DNA of 64,000 bases from Paenibacillus contaminans (lineage in GTDB: Bacteria > Bacillota > Bacilli > Paenibacillales > NBRC-103111), in the NCBI RefSeq assembly GCF_003285015.1, contig NZ_QMFB01000015.1, forward strand, positions 32,767 to 96,766. The letters run 5' to 3'. Below, one piece after another: positions 60,631 through 64,000 of this stretch; the stretch's first letter is position 1; each line of letters starts with the position of its first letter. The notes under the pieces are model-generated. The model had not been told where the DNA came from. It did not search any database and saw only the letters and a list, made by a program, of their open reading frames with translations. A program made the translations under genes and the position numbers.

Positions 60631-61728
60631 GTGTCCACTGTTCAGCAAAAAGGAGAAATTGTGTTTGATTTGGGGCCCTCACGGGAAAATCCCCGAAACG
60701 GCGAAGGATCATTTCTCGGACTTTCGGATGGCCGCATTATGTTCGCTTACAGCAGCTTCGTCGGAGAAACGAACCGCGACACCGCATACGCCCGGATCGT
60801 AGTTCGGCATTCGCATGATAGCGGGAATACTTGGTCCGGGGAGCGGGTTATCGTGTCGCCCCAAGACCATGAGGCGTTGAACGTGATGAGCGTTTCGCTG
60901 CTACGTCTGGGTAACGGCGATATCGGGCTGTTTTATTTGGTCCGCAAAGGCTGGCATGATATGAGGCTGCATGTGAGGCGTTCGTCCGACGAGGGGGAGA
61001 CGTGGGGCGAAGCGCTGTGCTGCGTGCCTGCTCCCGGCTATTACGTCACGAATAACGATCGGGTAATCAGGCTTTCTAACGGGCGATTGATATTTGCGGC
61101 GTCTTTCCACAAAATGTGGGGGCATAAAGTAACGTACAACGGCAGGGGAGTCGTCTGTTGTTTTCTGTCCGATGACGACGGGGATACATGGCGGGAGGCG
61201 AGAACGCCGTTGACCATGCCTGAACCGAGATCCACAACCGGCCTTCAGGAGCCTGGCGTTATCGAACGGAAGGACGGTACGCTCTGGTTATGGAGCCGGA
61301 CGGATTTGGGACTTCAGTATGAGTCGTTTTCTCTGGATGGAGGAGAGACATGGACGAAGCCCTCGGCTTCTGAATTTACCTCGCCGGCTTCTCCGCTATC
61401 AATGAAACGGAATCCGTATGACGATCGTCTGCTTGCGGTATGGAATCCGGTTCCGAATTACCGGACACGCCCGTTTCTTCCGCGCTATGCTGGGCGTACG
61501 CCGCTGATCTGCGCGATAAGCAATGACGAAGGCAAGACATGGGGGCATGATTTTGCTGCGGAGCCCCTGGACGATATGACCGGATTTTGTTATGCGGCGA
61601 TTCATTTTACGGCCGACAGCGTGCTGCTCGGCTACTACGGTCACGAGATAGGGGACGGCGAACATCGGGATCGGCTGCTCATACGCAAAGTGAATTGGAG
61701 CGAAATTGTACAGAACGGACAAGGATAA
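60631..61728 (+). CDS. Intracellular Asp-box propeller enzyme (sialidase-like fold)
   Basis: This is a 365-residue protein without a signal peptide. GTG 60631 follows AAAGGAGAG. Five Asp-boxes are visible: SHDSGNTW, SSDEGETW, SDDDGDTW, SLDGGETW and SNDEGKTW, the six-bladed sialidase-type propeller. The N-terminal FRIP/YRIP motif of true sialidases is absent (GPSRENPRNGEGSFLGL instead). Several propeller families of other specificity share Asp-boxes, so I call it a glycosidase or lyase of unknown substrate. It closes the operon with the Lpl-type transporter and probably acts on the imported oligosaccharide. Confidence 0.82.
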   Translation: MSTVQQKGEIVFDLGPSRENPRNGEGSFLGLSDGRIMFAYSSFVGETNRDTAYARIVVRHSHDSGNTWSGERVIVSPQDHEALNVMSVSLLRLGNGDIGLFYLVRKGWHDMRLHVRRSSDEGETWGEALCCVPAPGYYVTNNDRVIRLSNGRLIFAASFHKMWGHKVTYNGRGVVCCFLSDDDGDTWREARTPLTMPEPRSTTGLQEPGVIERKDGTLWLWSRTDLGLQYESFSLDGGETWTKPSASEFTSPASPLSMKRNPYDDRLLAVWNPVPNYRTRPFLPRYAGRTPLICAISNDEGKTWGHDFAAEPLDDMTGFCYAAIHFTADSVLLGYYGHEIGDGEHRDRLLIRKVNWSEIVQNGQG

Positions 61729-61765
61729 GCGGAGAAATTTTGCAAACAAATGGAGGATTATGGAA

Positions 61766-62497
61766 ATGACAAAATACGCTTTACAGCCCATACACTACGG
61801 ATTATCGTTTATCGCAGGCAAATGGTCAGGAAATTCGGTGCGCTTCTGGGTCGAATCGCGTTTGAGATTTATCGATGAACATGCGAATACGGTTGAAGAT
61901 TATTACCAGTGCGGATCTTGCAAAAGCGAAAGCACGTTTGCCGAGAAGGATTTGTTCAACGAGGATAACTACGATTTCACGCCGATCTTCGGTCCGGAGA
62001 ATGGCATTATTTACCGCCGCACGGCCGCTTTGAACGAAAATTACAAGTCGTGTCCGAAGTCGGAAGACATGTGGGGCGGGCAGCTTTATAAACTGAAGAC
62101 GCCGGATTCATGCGTTTTGCTGGAGACGACCGAAGCGATACGGCGGGCGACTCATGACAATATCCCTCTGGTCGCGCAAACCGAGTTGGTAAATGCGGAA
62201 CTAGGATTGCGAGCAATCATCGAGTATCCCGTGAAAACGATGAACATTCATGACGAACGTAACTTATATCAGGTTGACACGGGGCCGATCCTGCTTCCGG
62301 ATTTGACGGCCAGGCAAGAACGCGTCGTTGACGCGATTAGCTTAGCTTATGTGGCATTCAATGTTTCGCATTTCGCCGATTTTGTCGTCGAGCAGCCGAC
62401 CCCGATCGTTATCGATGAACAAGAACGGTGCCGGATTCATCATTACTCGGGCCCGATCAGTCTTTCCGCAACGAACAGGCTTTTCGCCGTGATTTAA
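61766..62497 (+). CDS. Unknown protein of an Lpl-type sugar operon
   Basis: This is a 243-residue soluble protein. ATG 61766 is nine bases after GGAGG; ATG 61760 is only three away. It is strand-rich, with a paired-Cys element YYQCGSCKSESTF near 50 and another Cys in NENYKSCPKSEDMWGGQLYK near 95 that could bind a metal. A His/Asp/Glu-rich end follows (RCRIHHYSGPISLSATNRLF). I do not recognise the family. It is the last gene of the operon, 37 bases after the propeller enzyme, and ends before a strong terminator. A sugar-processing role is suggested by position only. Confidence 0.7.
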   Translation: MTKYALQPIHYGLSFIAGKWSGNSVRFWVESRLRFIDEHANTVEDYYQCGSCKSESTFAEKDLFNEDNYDFTPIFGPENGIIYRRTAALNENYKSCPKSEDMWGGQLYKLKTPDSCVLLETTEAIRRATHDNIPLVAQTELVNAELGLRAIIEYPVKTMNIHDERNLYQVDTGPILLPDLTARQERVVDAISLAYVAFNVSHFADFVVEQPTPIVIDEQERCRIHHYSGPISLSATNRLFAVI

Positions 62498-62537
62498 AGA
62501 TCGAAAAAATGATCGCAGCTCGCATAATAAGCATTGT

Positions 62538-62588
62538 AAAACCGTACGCTGACCGGAATAGTACCCGGTGAGTGTACGGTTTTTTACT
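62538..62588 (+). terminator. Operon terminator
   Basis: AAAACCGTAC and ACCGG pair with CCGGT and GTACGGTTTT, followed by more T. The bases 62589-62768 show no gene. Confidence 0.85.
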
Positions 62589-62768
62589 CGGGGAGAAGGG
62601 AGAGGTAAGCGAGATCGATCGTATGCCGATCGGCGTTACTTTTCATTGAATTGAATGAGATTTGATTGTATGTCATGATAGAAATATTATTCCGAAACTA
62701 TCGTTCCTACTTATTCAATGGGCTTAGAATGCTAGGGACATGAAATGTACAGAAAAGGCGGTGTTCGG

Positions 62769-63212
62769 ATGAAGGAAGAGTTAATGAATAGGCTTCGAAT
62801 TTTTTTGGGTAAAGAAGCAAATGCAAGCCTTGTCGGCGTGCCCGCCAGCGACGAACAAATTGCCGAAGCGGAGCTTCGCCTTAATGTGAAATTCGATAAA
62901 GATTATATCCAATTCATTCAAGCATTCGGCGGGGCTTACGCAGGAGTGCCTGTGCACGCGTTTACGAACGGCTCCGTTATAGGTAATGAAACGGTTGTTG
63001 AATTGACGCAAGCGTTCCGAAAAGACTTCGAGCAATCCGAAGCGGGGGAACTGCTCCAAAACGGCTACGTTATTTCTATGGACGGATCCGGCGATCCTAT
63101 CATCATCAGTGCAGAAGGGGAGGTTCTCATTTGCTACCATGATTTGGGCGAGTCCAAAGTTATAGCAGGCTCGTTCGCCGAACTTATCGAAGAAAACTTC
63201 TTTGAATGGTAG
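62769..63212 (+). CDS. SMI1/KNR4 (SUKH)-family protein
   Basis: This is a 147-residue cytoplasmic protein. ATG 62769 follows AAAGGCGG. VGVPASDEQIAEAELRLNVKFDKDYIQF is read across the frame as the SMI1 start, AFGGAYAGVPVH follows, and it ends with GDPIIISAEGEVLICYHDLG and FAELIEENF, the SUKH pattern. Many bacterial members neutralise contact-dependent or polymorphic toxins; others are housekeeping. No toxin gene is adjacent, but a broken small gene follows directly. Confidence 0.85.
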   Translation: MKEELMNRLRIFLGKEANASLVGVPASDEQIAEAELRLNVKFDKDYIQFIQAFGGAYAGVPVHAFTNGSVIGNETVVELTQAFRKDFEQSEAGELLQNGYVISMDGSGDPIIISAEGEVLICYHDLGESKVIAGSFAELIEENFFEW

Positions 63213-63227
63213 TGGAAGGGTGACATG

Positions 63228-63405
63228 ATGAAACATATCGTGACGATATGGGGAGCAAATTTCTCCTTTGAAGAAGGTTTTGGGGCGTTAGTCGAGTGCG
63301 GCTACGAATGATGACGTCCTTTATGGCAATGATTCGCCATACGTAGCAGTGAACGAGGTTTTGAAATATATAGAATTGGCAGATTGGTGTAAGGCGAGTA
63401 ATTAA
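63228..63405 (+). pseudogene. Decayed small gene behind the SMI1 gene
   Basis: ATG 63228 follows GGAAGGGTG and reads MKHIVTIWGANFSFEEGFGA to a stop at 63309-63311. In another frame the text goes on as DVLYGNDSPYVAVNEVLKYI and ends ELADWCKASN at 63405. One indel near 63298 would join them into a protein of about 58 residues. The family is unknown. Confidence 0.45.
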
Positions 63406-63424
63406 TCGATCGGATGGCTATAAA

Positions 63425-64000
63425 ATGATAAATAAGATTGTCAATAAAATCGAATTTGCTTCACTCGAAGGCATGTGCTTCAAGCTTCGGGAAATTGAAC
63501 ATATCAAGAACAATACGAAAGAATGGAAATTATCGCTTCAGTTTATCGAGTCGCATATGATCATTGTCGCGGCAAGCGGCCAAGGCTGGCTTACGCTTGA
63601 CGGGCGATTTGTCGAACTGAGGCAAGGCGGCGTTTATTTTTGTTCGCCAGGTCAACTGATCGAAGCCGCCGTGCACTCGTTTGACGAACGCGGATTTTAT
63701 CATATACGATTCGATGCTATTGAGGATGACGAATCGTCAGTCAGGCATATGCAGCTCGTTAAGCAAGACAGCCGATTCCCGGTCACCGGAGAAGTCATCT
63801 TATCCTCTCCGGTTTCCATTAGCATATTGTGCGAAACGATCTGCCGAAATGTGGAGGACGAGAACCCGCTTCAGCGATTCCGCAGTCAAATTGATTTTCA
63901 AGAAATGCTGTATACCGTCATGCAGGATGCTCGCCTTGTGCACGAAAACGATTCGGAAGAGGTGCTTGGCTATGCGAAAGCATATATCGAACAGCATTAT
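63425..64000 (+). CDS. AraC-family regulator, N-terminal part, cut by window end
   Basis: ATG 63425 opens 192 codons without a stop up to the last base of the window. The visible part is a cupin-like sensor (FIESHMIIVAASGQGWLTLD and LRQGGVYFCSPGQLIEAAVH) followed by the first residues of an AraC DNA-binding domain (GYAKAYIEQHY). The sensor resembles that of the Btr-like fusion at 13672 more than the sugar regulators, so it may be another iron-type regulator and could carry a binding-protein domain beyond the window. The ribosome site is weak (GGATGG). Confidence 0.75.
   Translation, partial: MINKIVNKIEFASLEGMCFKLREIEHIKNNTKEWKLSLQFIESHMIIVAASGQGWLTLDGRFVELRQGGVYFCSPGQLIEAAVHSFDERGFYHIRFDAIEDDESSVRHMQLVKQDSRFPVTGEVILSSPVSISILCETICRNVEDENPLQRFRSQIDFQEMLYTVMQDARLVHENDSEEVLGYAKAYIEQHY

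Overview
The window looks like chromosome from a spore-forming, saprophytic member of the Paenibacillaceae (Paenibacillus or Cohnella type). The reasons are a gerA-type germinant receptor operon, a YjcZ-type sporulation peptide, two very large S-layer-homology (SLH) exoproteins, several AraC-type regulators beside Lpl-type sugar ABC transporters, Bacillus-type Fur and LexA operators, and TTG/GTG starts behind strong AGGAGG-like ribosome sites. No rRNA, tRNA, CRISPR array, insertion sequence or prophage gene was recognised.

Layout. 1-5.4 kb: end of an unknown gene, a small hypothetical gene, then a GerA-GerB-GerC germinant receptor operon with a small two-TM protein. 5.4-6.4 kb: a small gene under two LexA-type boxes, and a VOC protein. 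6.6-15.3 kb: an iron/siderophore island with an AraC regulator, a Fur-boxed FecB-FecCD-FecE operon, an MFS exporter, a second Fur-boxed binding protein, and a Btr-like AraC/binding-protein fusion. The FecCD permease is interrupted by an in-frame TAA. 15.5-16.6 kb: a WGR-like/beta-propeller protein. 16.8-23.7 kb: AraC regulator, leader RNA, CUT1 sugar transporter, Gfo/Idh oxidoreductase, YhcH protein and N-acetylneuraminate lyase, read here as a sialate or 2,7-anhydro-sialate catabolic operon. 23.9-30.8 kb: mixed small genes (DUF4177-like, cREC, YjcZ, S66 peptidase, DedA, YolD-like, small membrane proteins), a candidate polymorphic-toxin-like protein with a ParB-type C-terminus, and an SGNH hydrolase.

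31-47.6 kb: a polysaccharide-utilisation locus with a membrane AraC sensor-regulator, two Lpl-type permeases, their binding lipoprotein, an amidohydrolase, a Gfo/Idh oxidoreductase, a DegT-type aminotransferase, and a 2456-residue SLH-anchored protein with a heparinase II/III-like lyase region. 47.6-48.9 kb is non-coding and repeat rich: a 16-bp tandem array, a GAAA microsatellite, and degenerate repeats with a period of about 51 bp. 48.9-54.2 kb: a 1381-residue SLH exoprotein with a putative glycosidase-like region, and a CE7 acetylesterase. 54.4-62.5 kb: a second Lpl-type locus with a membrane AraC regulator, binding protein, two permeases, an intracellular Asp-box propeller enzyme and an unknown protein. 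62.7-64 kb: an SMI1/KNR4 protein, a decayed small gene, and the start of another AraC-type regulator cut by the window end.

Together the genes suggest a soil or rhizosphere organism. Surface-anchored enzymes would cut complex glycans, dedicated ABC importers would take in the oligosaccharides, and cytoplasmic hydrolases and oxidoreductases would finish them. Each locus appears to be switched by its own AraC-type regulator. Iron uptake is Fur-controlled and may be partly disabled by the permease nonsense codon.
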